Shown here piece after piece: positions 27,204 through 36,777 of a stretch of DNA of 64,000 nucleotides; position 1 is the first letter of the stretch; every line of letters begins with the position of its first letter. Source of the stretch: Methylocapsa acidiphila B2 (GTDB taxonomy: Bacteria > Pseudomonadota > Alphaproteobacteria > Rhizobiales > Beijerinckiaceae); NCBI RefSeq assembly GCF_000427445.1, contig NZ_KE386496.1, positions 3,030,504 through 3,094,503 of the forward strand, read 5' to 3'. The translations under genes were made by a program, and so were the position numbers. Under the pieces are notes generated by a model. That model saw only the letters and a list, made by a program, of their open reading frames with translations, was not told the DNA's origin and made no database searches.

Positions 27204-28145
27204 ATGTCCCGTGCGCGGCTTCGCCGTTTCCTCTTTCGGGCCGAGTTCATGGGCGCCAATTTGCGACGCGTCGACATTGACGCGATTTTCGCGTCTGAGA
27301 CGCCGCGGCGGGCCTTTGAGACCATCGAGGCGCAGTTGCTCGGAGAAGAAATTGCCTCCGCCGAGGACGAGGACGCCCGCGGCCGGGTCCTCGAAGCGCT
27401 GGAAGCGGCGTTCGCTGAAAAGGTCCTCCTCACGCCGGAATGGCTTGCCGCCGTCTGCGACGCGAGCCCGAATTACCTCCGCCCGCACGGCGCGGCCACG
27501 ACAAGTTTTGCGATCTCTTCCGCAGAGACGCGCCTCTGCGCCTTGCTGATCGGGGCGTTTCTGCCTTTGGCCCGCGAAGAGCGGGGGGCGCTCCTCGTTT
27601 CTGTCATCCCGTCGCTTGCCGACATCTCGCTTCTTTGCGCTTTGCTTTGTCGGATCGATCGCAGCGAATTTGATTTGGATCGCTCGGGCGCCACGCCGGC
27701 GATTGGCTTGGAGTCGCAGGGCGCGGGTTCTGAGCGGAGTTTGGCGGCGTCCTTTTTTGCGTCTTACATTGAGGCTGCGCGAAGCGGGCTTTTCGCGCGC
27801 ATTGCGCGCTTGGCGAATACGGGAGGGATTTGGACGCAATGTGCGCCCTCATCGATTCTCTGGTTCTGGTTTACGTCGGGACAAGAGCAGGAAGCCTATC
27901 TCTTCGTGAAGCGGAGCATGCAGGATCCGAGAACCCTCGGCTTTGTGCTGGAATTGGCTTTGGAGAGCGGCGACGCCGGCGATGAAATCGTGGCTGTCCG
28001 ACGCTGGTCCAAGATCATCGATTTCAACACGCTGGAGATGCGGGCGGTCGAGCTTGTGATGTCGAGCGCCTCCAGGGCGGATAGATCCAGGGCCCGGCGC
28101 TTCCTCGACGCTTTCGCCCAAGGCAAGAGCGACCTTTTCAAATAG
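27204..28145 (+). CDS. Orphan protein of unknown function
   Basis: 313 residues from ATG 27204 (GTG 27189 and ATG 27249 are alternatives). Family not recognised. It is helical and acidic, without signal peptide or clear membrane span. ILWFWFTSGQEQEAYLFVK and RWSKIIDFNTLEMRAVELV recall the C-terminal parts of some KAP-like NTPases, but there is no Walker motif. Stands 217 bases after the TPR fusion on the same strand and could be its partner. Confidence 0.6.
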   Translation: MSRARLRRFLFRAEFMGANLRRVDIDAIFASETPRRAFETIEAQLLGEEIASAEDEDARGRVLEALEAAFAEKVLLTPEWLAAVCDASPNYLRPHGAATTSFAISSAETRLCALLIGAFLPLAREERGALLVSVIPSLADISLLCALLCRIDRSEFDLDRSGATPAIGLESQGAGSERSLAASFFASYIEAARSGLFARIARLANTGGIWTQCAPSSILWFWFTSGQEQEAYLFVKRSMQDPRTLGFVLELALESGDAGDEIVAVRRWSKIIDFNTLEMRAVELVMSSASRADRSRARRFLDAFAQGKSDLFK

Positions 28146-28435
28146 CGTCTCCGCCTCTCGTCGGCGCTTCGGTCAGCTCCGGCCGCCCCTCTCCAGTCCG
28201 CATGATTCGGGGCGTCCTCGACCGGCGGAAAGAGCCGTCCGCGACGCAGCCCGCGCCGCTCGGCTCCATCTCTTGGCGAGACCCGCGACGCGTCGATTCG
28301 CTGACCGGTCAGGGTGGATGATGCGATCAATTCTGATCGAATTTTCCAGAATGAGAACCAAAATTAACCAACTGGTGTGAAATGCCAATGACCATGATTC
28401 GTTAGCGGCGCGCGCCGATTGGGAGGAGAATCGCC

Positions 28436-29149
28436 TTGGAGGACCCGAAGCGCGGTCCAGGGGCGGCGGCCGCTTCGCGAGACGCCGAGCGCGGGGCCCG
28501 CGACGACCGAGAGAGAAACGAGGCTTCGTCTCTTGCGCGCGCTTTGCGTCGGGCGCGGCTCGATGCGGCGGAGAGATCGCAGGCCGTCGCCGAATTGCGC
28601 TATGTGGAATTGGCGCGGCTCGAAATGCTCGAGGACGCGCTGGAGCCTCTCCTCGCCGAAGTCCCACCTCATGTCGACTTGTTCGATGTGGCGATCGCGC
28701 CGGGCGCGCATCCGCGTCTGTTCATCGACGTGATCGGCTTTGTCGAGATCGCGCCGGATCGGCGCACCTATCGCCTCGTGCAGGACGCGCGGCATGGCCG
28801 CGTCGCCTTGGTGGAGAGCGCGAGCATCGGCGAGATCGTTAATGCGGTCGCCGATTATATGGCCCACCGCTTGATCGAAAGGGAAAAGGCGCTGGTCTCG
28901 GACGAAGGCCTCGCGCCGAGCGTTCGGAGGAGGCGGGCGACGCCGGATGTGGCCGCCGTCTCCACCGGCGCCGGGCGGGGCTTGGGGCGATGGCGCCCGT
29001 GCCGGGAAGAGGTTGCCCTGTCTCGAACGGTCGCAACGATTCTTTCTTTCCTGATCGAGGTTTTCGGCTCGGCGGCTTTTTTCATGCTGCTCGCGATCGG
29101 GGGCTGGTGCGCCTGGAAGGCTCTTGCGGCCTGGATCGCGGCGCGTTGA
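28436..29149 (+). CDS. Conserved-type hypothetical membrane-anchored protein upstream of aroKB
   Basis: 237 residues starting at a TTG with an excellent Shine-Dalgarno, GGGAGGAG, 6-8 bases upstream. The N-terminal half is charged and helical. The middle (DLFDVAIAPGAHPRLFIDVIG, RTYRLVQDARHGRVALVESA) looks like a compact globular domain. A single C-terminal helix (ILSFLIEVFGSAAFFMLLAI) anchors it in the membrane. Function unknown. Same strand as the aroK-aroB gene, 96 bases upstream. Confidence 0.7.
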   Translation: MEDPKRGPGAAAASRDAERGARDDRERNEASSLARALRRARLDAAERSQAVAELRYVELARLEMLEDALEPLLAEVPPHVDLFDVAIAPGAHPRLFIDVIGFVEIAPDRRTYRLVQDARHGRVALVESASIGEIVNAVADYMAHRLIEREKALVSDEGLAPSVRRRRATPDVAAVSTGAGRGLGRWRPCREEVALSRTVATILSFLIEVFGSAAFFMLLAIGGWCAWKALAAWIAAR

Positions 29150-29245
29150 GCTCTCGACGAGCTCAAAGACGGCGCGCCGAAATGGCGCCTTCCGAGCGAC
29201 GCGCCCCCATTTAATTCGCACGCGCCGCCATGCTATGATTTGAAA

Positions 29246-31054
29246 ATGAACAATAGCATTGAAACGGCGCCCTTTGGCGAGGCGGAGCCGGCTCGCAATC
29301 GTCGGATCGCATCGCTGACGGCGGCGCTCGGGGACCGCTCCATCGTTCTGGTCGGCCTCATGGGCTCGGGCAAGACCTCTACCGGCCGGCGCCTCGCCCA
29401 CCGTCTCGGGCTCGGCTTCGTCGACGCCGACGCCGAGATCGAGGCCGCGGCCGGAATGTCCATCGCGGATATTTTCGCCCGACACGGCGAGCCTTATTTC
29501 CGCGACGGCGAGCGGCGGGTCATGGCGCGGCTTCTCGACTCGGGTCCGCGCGTCATTGCGACTGGCGGCGGCGCTTTCCTCAACGTAGAGACAAGGGCGC
29601 GGATTTCCGCGCGAGGCGTCTCGGTCTGGCTCAAAGCGGAGCCGGATGTCCTTTGGCGGCGCGTGCGCAAGCGGTCGCATCGGCCGCTTCTGCAGAGCGA
29701 CGATCCCGAGAAGACCTTGCGCGCCCTTTTGGAGGAGCGCTATCCCGTCTACGCGCGGGCGGATATCACGGTTGTGTCGCGTGAAGGGCCGCATGAGGCG
29801 ACGGTCGAGGAAATTATTTCCGGCCTTGAATTCTTCCTCAGATTTTCGCCCGAACCGCCCGTGCTGGCGAGCCTCGAGCCGTCGAACGGCGTTGACGGCT
29901 GCGCTCAGGGCGCTGGCGCGGACTGCGAAGAGCTGGAAGGGCCCGCCCGGGTCGAGGTGAATCTCGGCGCCCGGGCCTATGAAATCCTGATTGGCGACGG
30001 CCTGCTAGAGGACGCCGGCAGCCGCATCGCGGCGCTCGCCCCGGGCGCGGCCTGCGCGATCGTCACCGACGCGAATGTGGCGCGGCTTCATCTCGCTGAC
30101 CTTGAAAGATCGCTGGACGCGGCGGGAATTCGGCATTCGAATATCGTGGTCGCCGCCGGCGAAAGCTCGAAATCGCTTGGCGTCTACGCCGAGCTCTGCG
30201 ACTCCCTGATCGCAGCCAAGCTGGAGCGCGGCGATCTCGTCATCGCCTTCGGGGGCGGCGTTGTCGGCGATCTCGCAGGCTTCGCGGCTGCGACGCTTCG
30301 GCGCGGAATGCGCTTCGTTCAGATTCCGACGACGCTTCTGTCTCAGGTCGATTCCTCCGTCGGGGGCAAGACAGGCGTTAATTCCAAGCATGGCAAGAAT
30401 CTGATTGGCGCCTTCCACCAGCCTTCGCTTGTCCTCGCCGACACCAAAGTGCTCGAAACTTTGCCGCCGCGCGAATTTCGCGCCGGCTACGCCGAGGTGG
30501 TCAAATATGGATTGATCGGCGACCGGGCGTTTTTCGGCTGGCTCGAGGCCAATTGGCGGGCCGTGTTCGCCGGCGGCGACGCGCGGGTCCATGCGATCGC
30601 CATGAGTTGCAAGGCCAAGGCCGCGATCGTCGGCCGCGATGAGACCGAGCAGGGCGACCGGGCGCTTCTCAATCTCGGCCACACCTTCGGCCACGCGCTC
30701 GAGCGCGTGGCGCGCTATGACGGCGGGCGGCTCGTCCATGGCGAAGCCGTGGCCATTGGCATGGCTTTGGCTTACCGCTTTTCTGTGCGGACAGGCCTTT
30801 GCGCCCTAGGCGAACAAAAGCGCGTCGAGATGCATTTGAGGGAGGTCGGCTTGCCGACGCGGATCGGCGATATTGCCGGACTCGCAATCCACGCCGGGGA
30901 GATCGTCGAGGCGATGCGGCAAGATAAGAAGGTCGAGCGCGGATGCCTGACCTTCATCCTCGCGCGCGGAATCGGCGCGTGCTTCATCGCCAAAAATGTC
31001 GAAGCCGACGAGATCCGCGGCTTCCTGCAAGATGAATTGAGCGCGGGACTATAG
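29246..31054 (+). CDS. aroKB: Bifunctional shikimate kinase / 3-dehydroquinate synthase
   Basis: One uninterrupted frame of 602 residues carries two shikimate-pathway enzymes. Residues 20-200 are shikimate kinase: P-loop GLMGSGKT (37-44), DADAEIE, EPYFRDGER and ATGGGAF. A variable linker of about 35 residues follows. Residues 235-602 are dehydroquinate synthase: GGGVVGDLAGFAAAT, IPTTLLSQVDSSVGGKTGVN, AEVVKYGLI, LNLGHTFGHALE and HGEAVAIGM, with the Zn-binding Glu and two His. In related genomes aroK and aroB are adjacent separate genes, and here they are joined. Catalytic residues of both halves appear intact. The HlyC/CorC gene starts 4 bases after the stop. Confidence 0.93.
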   Translation: MNNSIETAPFGEAEPARNRRIASLTAALGDRSIVLVGLMGSGKTSTGRRLAHRLGLGFVDADAEIEAAAGMSIADIFARHGEPYFRDGERRVMARLLDSGPRVIATGGGAFLNVETRARISARGVSVWLKAEPDVLWRRVRKRSHRPLLQSDDPEKTLRALLEERYPVYARADITVVSREGPHEATVEEIISGLEFFLRFSPEPPVLASLEPSNGVDGCAQGAGADCEELEGPARVEVNLGARAYEILIGDGLLEDAGSRIAALAPGAACAIVTDANVARLHLADLERSLDAAGIRHSNIVVAAGESSKSLGVYAELCDSLIAAKLERGDLVIAFGGGVVGDLAGFAAATLRRGMRFVQIPTTLLSQVDSSVGGKTGVNSKHGKNLIGAFHQPSLVLADTKVLETLPPREFRAGYAEVVKYGLIGDRAFFGWLEANWRAVFAGGDARVHAIAMSCKAKAAIVGRDETEQGDRALLNLGHTFGHALERVARYDGGRLVHGEAVAIGMALAYRFSVRTGLCALGEQKRVEMHLREVGLPTRIGDIAGLAIHAGEIVEAMRQDKKVERGCLTFILARGIGACFIAKNVEADEIRGFLQDELSAGL

Positions 31055-31058
31055 GGCC

Positions 31059-32366
31059 ATGCCAGGCACGAGCGCCGAGGCCTTCCCGGTCGATCTTTGG
31101 TTCGACGGCGTGGTCATCGTTTTATGCGTCGCGCTCGCGGCTTTTTTCGCCGCATCGGAGACGGCGTTCACTGCCGCCTCCCGCGCCCGCATGCACGCTC
31201 TGGAGCGAGGCGGTGATCGCCGCGCGGCGTTGGTCAACCGACTTCTCTCGCGGCGCGACCGATTCATCGGTGCGACGCTTCTCGGAAGCACGCTGGTCAA
31301 TATCGGCTCTTCGGCCTTTGCGACGAGCGTTCTTGAGGCCCTGGTCGGCGCGCGCGGCGCGATCTACGCCACCGGCATCATGACCGTCTTGCTGCTCGTC
31401 TTCGCCGAGGTGATGCCGAAGACGGTGGCGATCAATTATCCCGATCGCGTCTCGCTGCTGTTGGCGCGGACCGTGTCGGTTTTCGTCGCCATCTTCGGGC
31501 CGATCCTTGTCGCGGTTGAAGCGCTGGTGCGCGGATTTTTGCGCCTCTTCGGCGTCGACACCACCCGCCGGCATCCCTTGCTGTCCGGGCACGAGGAACT
31601 GAAAAGCACAGTTGATCTCCTGCATCGCGAAGGCGGCGTCGCCCGCACCGACCGCGACATGTTCGGCGGTCTGCTCGACTTGCGTGAGCTCGAGGTGTCC
31701 GACGTGATGGTGCATAGGACCAAAATGGTCACGCTCAACGCCGACCTCGAGCCGCGCGAATTGATCCGCGAGGTCGTCTCCGCGCCCTATTCAAGGCTGC
31801 CGATCTGGCGCGGCGAGCCGGACAATATAATCGGCGTTCTGCACGCGAAGGATCTTTTGCGCGCGATCGACGCCTCGGGCGGCGACCTCGCTCATTTCGA
31901 GGCCGAAGCCATCGCGCTGAAACCCTGGTTCGTGCCCGACACGACTCCGGTCCAGGATCAGCTGCAAGCTTTCTTGAAGCGCAAGACCCATGTCGCCTTG
32001 GTCGTCGATGAATATGGCGTGGTCATGGGTCTCGTCACGCTCGAGGATATTCTCGAGGAAATCGTCGGCGACATTTCAGATGAGCATGACCTCGTCGTCC
32101 ATGGCGTCCGCATACAGGCCGACGGTTCGGTGATCGTCGAGGGCTCGGTGCCGATCCGCGACCTCAACCGAGTCATGGCTTGGAGCCTGCCCGACGAAGA
32201 GGCGACGACGGTCGCGGGCCTGGTCATCCATGAGGCCCGCGCCATTCCCGAGTCGGGCCAGGTGTTCACCTTTCACAAGTTCCGCTTCGAGGTTCTACGC
32301 AAGACCAAGAATCGGATCACCTTGTTGCGCATTCTGCCCATCGGGTCGCAGGCGGCGGCGCATTGA
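31059..32366 (+). CDS. HlyC/CorC family transporter (DUF21-CBS-CorC)
   Basis: 435 residues. A DUF21/CNNM transmembrane domain comes first (about 10-190, FFAASETAFTAASRARM, FAEVMPKTVAINYPDRV), then a CBS pair (about 210-330, VMVHRTKMVTLNADLE, HVALVVDEYGVVMGLVTLED) and a CorC_HlyC domain (IVGDISDEHD to the end). The family is linked to Mg2+ or Co2+ efflux. Its start lies 4 bases after aroKB, so the two form one operon, an order common in Rhizobiales. Confidence 0.92.
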   Translation: MPGTSAEAFPVDLWFDGVVIVLCVALAAFFAASETAFTAASRARMHALERGGDRRAALVNRLLSRRDRFIGATLLGSTLVNIGSSAFATSVLEALVGARGAIYATGIMTVLLLVFAEVMPKTVAINYPDRVSLLLARTVSVFVAIFGPILVAVEALVRGFLRLFGVDTTRRHPLLSGHEELKSTVDLLHREGGVARTDRDMFGGLLDLRELEVSDVMVHRTKMVTLNADLEPRELIREVVSAPYSRLPIWRGEPDNIIGVLHAKDLLRAIDASGGDLAHFEAEAIALKPWFVPDTTPVQDQLQAFLKRKTHVALVVDEYGVVMGLVTLEDILEEIVGDISDEHDLVVHGVRIQADGSVIVEGSVPIRDLNRVMAWSLPDEEATTVAGLVIHEARAIPESGQVFTFHKFRFEVLRKTKNRITLLRILPIGSQAAAH

Positions 32367-32400
32367 CGCTTTGCGCCGCGCGCTTCGCGATCGGCTTCGA

Positions 32401-33072
32401 CTACAAGAACTCGCGCTTGGTCGATTGCAGCTTGAAGCCGTCGTTCTCGAGCACCTCGTCGACGTTCGGATCGCCGAGCGCGGGCCCGATTTGCGCCTCC
32501 AGATCGATATTCACTCCAGCTAGGACCACATCGTCGTCGCCGTCGACGAAGCAGACGATCTTTTCGAGCCGAGCGCCCTTACAGGGGCCCTCGATGCAAA
32601 CTCCGGTCTCGGGATCAAATTGCGAGCCGTGCTTGCCGCACATGAGCACTTTCAAATAATTCGGCTCGAAGAAATTGTTCTTCTCCCAGTCGAGCCGCAC
32701 GTGCTGATGCGGGCATTCATTGACATAGGCGTGATATTCCTTGCCGAACCTGGCGATGAAAATGTCCCAGGGCCTGAGCTTGCCGTCGGTCCAGCGGCGC
32801 ATGAGCGGGAAGCTCTTGCCCATGCGGTCGCGAATCTCCCGCTTGTTGCAAATGCCGTAAAGCTCGCCGCTCGGAGGGGAGGGCTCGGCGGCGACCGGCG
32901 GCGGCGGCTCGATCTTGGGCGGAGGAACTGCGCGCATCACGAATACGCCGCGTATTCCTTTTTCCGCCGCGGCGCGCGCTCCAGCGCAGCCGCCGCGTTC
33001 CGGCGCAGTCGAGGCCGCCTCTTCGGTCGTTTGTGCGTTGGCAGCCTCGGTCGAGGCAGTCTGATCTGACAT
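32401..33072 (-). CDS. Rieske [2Fe-2S] domain protein
   Basis: 223 residues. The Rieske ligands are complete: C-P-H in NECPHQHVRLDW and C-x2-H in VLMCGKHGSQFD. The spacing between the two boxes (about 20 residues) is longer than in classical ferredoxins because of an inserted EKNNFFEPNYLK. An unusual N-terminal part is rich in Ala, Thr and Pro (PPPKIEPPPPVAAEPSPP). No signal peptide was seen. It could transfer electrons to an oxygenase or serve as a stand-alone Rieske protein. No oxygenase subunit is nearby. Confidence 0.8.
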   Translation of the reverse strand: MSDQTASTEAANAQTTEEAASTAPERGGCAGARAAAEKGIRGVFVMRAVPPPKIEPPPPVAAEPSPPSGELYGICNKREIRDRMGKSFPLMRRWTDGKLRPWDIFIARFGKEYHAYVNECPHQHVRLDWEKNNFFEPNYLKVLMCGKHGSQFDPETGVCIEGPCKGARLEKIVCFVDGDDDVVLAGVNIDLEAQIGPALGDPNVDEVLENDGFKLQSTKREFL

Positions 33073-33264
33073 AGGGTCTTTGCTCCTTATCTCAGGACGA
33101 CAGCATCTCGGGACGACAGCCCGCTGATCGGCGCGTCTTGCGCGACGCGTCCGATCGAGATCGGGGCTGGGTCGCGGAGGGTTTCTTGGCCGGCCGGATT
33201 GGCCGGGCTGAAACATCCATGCAATAGCCGCGCCGACGAAATCGTCAAGGGTTCGCGCGTCGGC

Positions 33265-35043
33265 TCAGGTCGCTTCCTTTGCCGACGCCGACGGGCCGAC
33301 CATGAACTGCGCTCGGGCGAGATCGGCGAAGCGGCCGTTCTTGGCGATGAGATCGTTGAATGTTCCATTTTCGACGATCTCGCCATGATCGAACACGATG
33401 ATGCGGTCGGCGGCGCGAATGGTCGCGAGCCGATGCGCGATGACGAAAGTGGTTCGCCCTCTGGTGGCGGTTTCGAGCGCGGCCTGCAATTCGCGCTCGG
33501 TGGCCGCGTCGAGCGCCGAGGTCGCCTCGTCGAAAATCAGGATCGGGGGATTTTTCAGAAGCGCGCGGGCGATGGCGATGCGCTGGCGCTCGCCGCCCGA
33601 CAAAGCCCGGCCGCGCTCGCCGACGATGGTGGCGAGTCCGTCGCTCTGGCGGGCGACGAAGGCTTCGGCCTGCGCCAATTCGAGCGCGGCGCGAATGTCG
33701 TCCGCCGACGCGTCCGGGCGGCCAACCCGGAGATTTTCCTCGATCGACCGGGCGAAGAGCATGGGCTCCTGGAAGACGACGCCGATATTGCGCCGCAGAG
33801 ACGCGAGGGTGAGGTCGCGAATGTCGAACCCGTCGATCAGAACGCGGCCGTGGATCGGATCGAAGACGCGATGCAGAAGCCCGAGCGTCGTCGATTTGCC
33901 CGAGCCCGTCGCGCCGACCAGCGCGACGGTTTCTCCCGGTGCGGCCTCGAAACTCACATCCGACACGGCGTGCCGTCTGCCGTCATAGGAGAAGGTCACG
34001 TGGTCGAAAGCGACGCGGCCTTGGAGCCGTCCCGGATCGACCGCAAAGGGACTGTCGGCGACCTGGGGCTCGGCATCGAGAACGTCGAAAAAATCCTTCA
34101 ATTTAGGCGCCTGCATAAACAGGCTGTTGAAAAATCCGACGACCTGCTCGAGCCGCGCGATCAGCATGGTGGCGAAATTCATGAACATGACGATCTCGCC
34201 GACCGTGGCGAGGCCATGCAGATTGAGCCAGGTCCCGAGCAGGAAAATGGCGAGCAAGGTCAATGTCGCCGAGGCGCGGGCGCCGACGCCGGCGATCGCC
34301 CACCAGGTCAGGACCGGCATTTGCGCCGCAAGCACCAGATCGATGATCCGGCGCAAGGCGTTGGCTTCGAGATCGATGCGCGTGAAGCTCTGGATCACGG
34401 GCACATTGCCGAGCGCGTCCGAGGCCTGCTCGGCGAGGGAGCTGTTATAGCGCTCGACGGTCTGCTGGAGCGCCTCGGTGCGGCGCAGGACGAAATTGGT
34501 CAGGACGCCGAAGACGGCGACAAGCGCGATCAACAGGACCGCGAGCCGCCAATTCAGGGCGAGAGACAAAGGCAGCAGGATGACCAACGCCGCGAGCGAG
34601 GCGCAGTTCTCGCGGAAAAAGGACAGCCAGAGGCCGGACATGCCGCCCGCGCCCTCGAGCATGATCTTGAGCAGGCGGCCGGAATGGACTTGGCTGTGAA
34701 AGCTTAAGGGAAGGTGCAGCACATGCTCGAAGTAGAGCGCCGTGACGGCGAGGCGTCGCCGATGCGCCAGGCGATCGGCGTAAAGGGCGACGAGCACGCC
34801 GGCCGGGATGGAGAAGAGGGCGAAGCCAGCCCAGGCGGCGAGAAGCGGGGCGAGATCGCCGTAGGTGAGAGGCTGGCCGCCTCCTTGCGCGCCGCTGAGC
34901 CGGTCGATGATGCGGCCAAACAGAACAGGCTCGGCGAATTGCGCAGTCGCCAAAGCGAGATTGGCGAGCGCCAGAACAAGCGCCAAGTATTTCTCGCGGC
35001 CGAGCAGGCCGAGGACGCGCATATACAGGGAAAGGATCGACAT
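33265..35043 (-). CDS. NdvA/ChvA-like ABC exporter (fused permease and ATPase)
   Basis: 592 residues. Six-helix permease domain at about residues 15-300 ([32 protein letters not shown]), then an ABC ATPase with Walker [10 protein letters not shown], signature LSGGERQR, Walker [13 protein letters not shown] and switch IAHRL. The permease segment and the overall length match NdvA/ChvA, which exports cyclic beta-1,2-glucan in Rhizobiales. No glucan synthase is near, so substrate assignment rests on similarity alone and another lipid or glycan is possible. Confidence 0.8.
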   Translation of the reverse strand: MSILSLYMRVLGLLGREKYLALVLALANLALATAQFAEPVLFGRIIDRLSGAQGGGQPLTYGDLAPLLAAWAGFALFSIPAGVLVALYADRLAHRRRLAVTALYFEHVLHLPLSFHSQVHSGRLLKIMLEGAGGMSGLWLSFFRENCASLAALVILLPLSLALNWRLAVLLIALVAVFGVLTNFVLRRTEALQQTVERYNSSLAEQASDALGNVPVIQSFTRIDLEANALRRIIDLVLAAQMPVLTWWAIAGVGARASATLTLLAIFLLGTWLNLHGLATVGEIVMFMNFATMLIARLEQVVGFFNSLFMQAPKLKDFFDVLDAEPQVADSPFAVDPGRLQGRVAFDHVTFSYDGRRHAVSDVSFEAAPGETVALVGATGSGKSTTLGLLHRVFDPIHGRVLIDGFDIRDLTLASLRRNIGVVFQEPMLFARSIEENLRVGRPDASADDIRAALELAQAEAFVARQSDGLATIVGERGRALSGGERQRIAIARALLKNPPILIFDEATSALDAATERELQAALETATRGRTTFVIAHRLATIRAADRIIVFDHGEIVENGTFNDLIAKNGRFADLARAQFMVGPSASAKEAT

Positions 35044-35262
35044 GAAGGGTCCGACGGCGCGCGTGGCGAGGCGCAAGGAAGCGTATATAATTCTTGAACT
35101 TATAGCCGGATGGAGGGTCTGAAGCGAGGCCGCGAGCGTTAATCGGGCGAGCTTTGTTGACGAGAGGCGCGAGGCATCCCACAAGCTGCGGCTCTATCGG
35201 GCGCGGCCGCCGAGCGTCGGCAAACGTCTCTTGGCAAAACTTCTCGTGATGCAGGACTTGGC

Positions 35263-36330
35263 ATGGTGCAGCCGATGGACGCCGCAACGGAGCACGACCC
35301 GACACGCTTCGTTGTCGCGGTGCAGCCCGATCGCGGCGGCGAGCGGCTCGATCGTTTTCTCGCAGCCGAGACGCTGGTGGAGGGGACGGGGTTTTCGCGC
35401 ACAAGGCTGAAAGCGCTGATCGAGGCGGGCGCGGTCGCGATCGATGGCGGGGTCGTGAAGGACGCGAGCTTCACCCTGCGCGCGGGGCAGATCGTCGCCC
35501 TCGACATTCCGCCCGTGATCGACGCCGCCCCTTCGGGCGAGAACATTCCGCTCTCGATCGTCTATGAAGACGCGCATCTCTTGGTCGTGGACAAGCCGGC
35601 GGGGCTCGTCGTCCATCCGGCCGCGGGACATCCGGCGGGGACGCTCGTCAATGCGCTGATCGCCCATTGCGGCGCGAGCCTGTCGGGGATCGGGGGGGTG
35701 CGCCGCCCGGGCATCGTGCATCGGCTGGATAAGGATACGTCGGGGCTTTTGGTCGTCGCCAAGACGGATGCAGCGCATCAGGGCCTCGCGGCGCTTTTCG
35801 CCGACCATGGCAAGAGCTTGGGCCTGGTGCGGGAATATCTCGCCTTTGTTTGGGGCGTCCCCGAGCGGGTCTCGGGCGTGATCGACGCGCCGCTCGGCCG
35901 GCACGCCGTCGAGCGCGAAAAGATCGCGATCGTCTCCGCCGCGCGCGGCCGTCGCGCGGTCACGCATTGGCGCCTCGTCGAGAGCTATGGCGGCGAGGCG
36001 AGCCTGATCGCCTGCCGGCTCGAAACCGGACGCACGCATCAGATTCGCGTTCATATGGCCCATGCCGGGCATCCTCTGCTCGGCGACCAGACCTACGGGA
36101 AGGGCTTCAAGACCAAGGCGTCGCGACTTTCACCCGCCGCGCGCGCGCGCCTTGACGCGCTCGGGCGTCAGGCGCTGCACGCCGCGGCGCTGGGCTTTCC
36201 GCATCCCGTCACCGGCGCCTCACTCGAATTTGAGAGCGTCCTCCCGCCGGATCTGCGCGAGCTGCGCGAGGCGCTGGGCCTGGATTCGGCGGCGCGGTCG
36301 ACTTCCGGGACTCCGACGCGTCGACGCTGA
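35263..36330 (+). CDS. rluD: RluA family pseudouridine synthase (RluD-like)
   Basis: 355 residues (ATG 35275 would remove four). S4 domain first (GERLDRFLAAETL, KALIEAGAVAIDG), then the catalytic core with HRLDKDTSGLLVVAK, whose Asp is the nucleophile, and TGRTHQIRVHMAHAGHPLLGDQTYG. RluD modifies 23S rRNA helix 69 during ribosome assembly. It precedes rpoH on the same strand, a pairing known from other alphaproteobacteria. Confidence 0.92.
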   Translation: MVQPMDAATEHDPTRFVVAVQPDRGGERLDRFLAAETLVEGTGFSRTRLKALIEAGAVAIDGGVVKDASFTLRAGQIVALDIPPVIDAAPSGENIPLSIVYEDAHLLVVDKPAGLVVHPAAGHPAGTLVNALIAHCGASLSGIGGVRRPGIVHRLDKDTSGLLVVAKTDAAHQGLAALFADHGKSLGLVREYLAFVWGVPERVSGVIDAPLGRHAVEREKIAIVSAARGRRAVTHWRLVESYGGEASLIACRLETGRTHQIRVHMAHAGHPLLGDQTYGKGFKTKASRLSPAARARLDALGRQALHAAALGFPHPVTGASLEFESVLPPDLRELREALGLDSAARSTSGTPTRRR

Positions 36331-36777
36331 TCAATTTGCCGTTTGCATTCATGTCCCAGCAAGCAAACCGCGCGCATCATTCCTGAGACTTGGATTCGGC
36401 GCGAGATCCTCTGTCTCCGTCGCGGCATGGAACGCGGCGCTCGTATCGGGGTTGAACTGCGTCAACATGCGAGTTTCAAAGAGATGAAATCTTTGTCATC
36501 ATTACTTTTATTATGTGATGCGCTTCGGCTGAATCGCTGCGCCGGGAGCGTGCCTCCACCGCGGGAGCGCCGAGCCGGCGCTCTATGCGTAGCGTCGCGC
36601 CTATTCAACAAAGCCACGCTCCAGCCTGTGGTAATCTTGCCAATTTGTAATCTGTCCGCCCGGCCCGCTCCTCTTTCGGCCATGGTCGAGGCGCCCTATA
36701 TTTCTTGATTGCGCGGCTGGCTTTGGAGCAGCCGCGTTAGAGCCCGCCGTTCGGGGGTTCGTTTGGAGGGTCTTGCA
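36331..36777. other. Intergenic region rluD-rpoH with two inverted repeats
   Basis: No gene seen. GTTGA and TCAAC at 36451-36466, and CAAAGA-N7-TCTTTG at 36477-36495, form two short palindromes near an AT-rich TTATTATG patch. They are plausible promoter or control elements of rpoH, but no clear -35/-10 pair could be assigned. The 60 bases before rpoH contain a good TTTGGAGGG Shine-Dalgarno. Confidence 0.4.

Noticed and set aside
33199-34707. Plus-strand 502-residue frame over the ABC exporter
   Set aside because: Antisense of the NdvA-like gene with charged low-complexity translation; the other strand has all ABC motifs.
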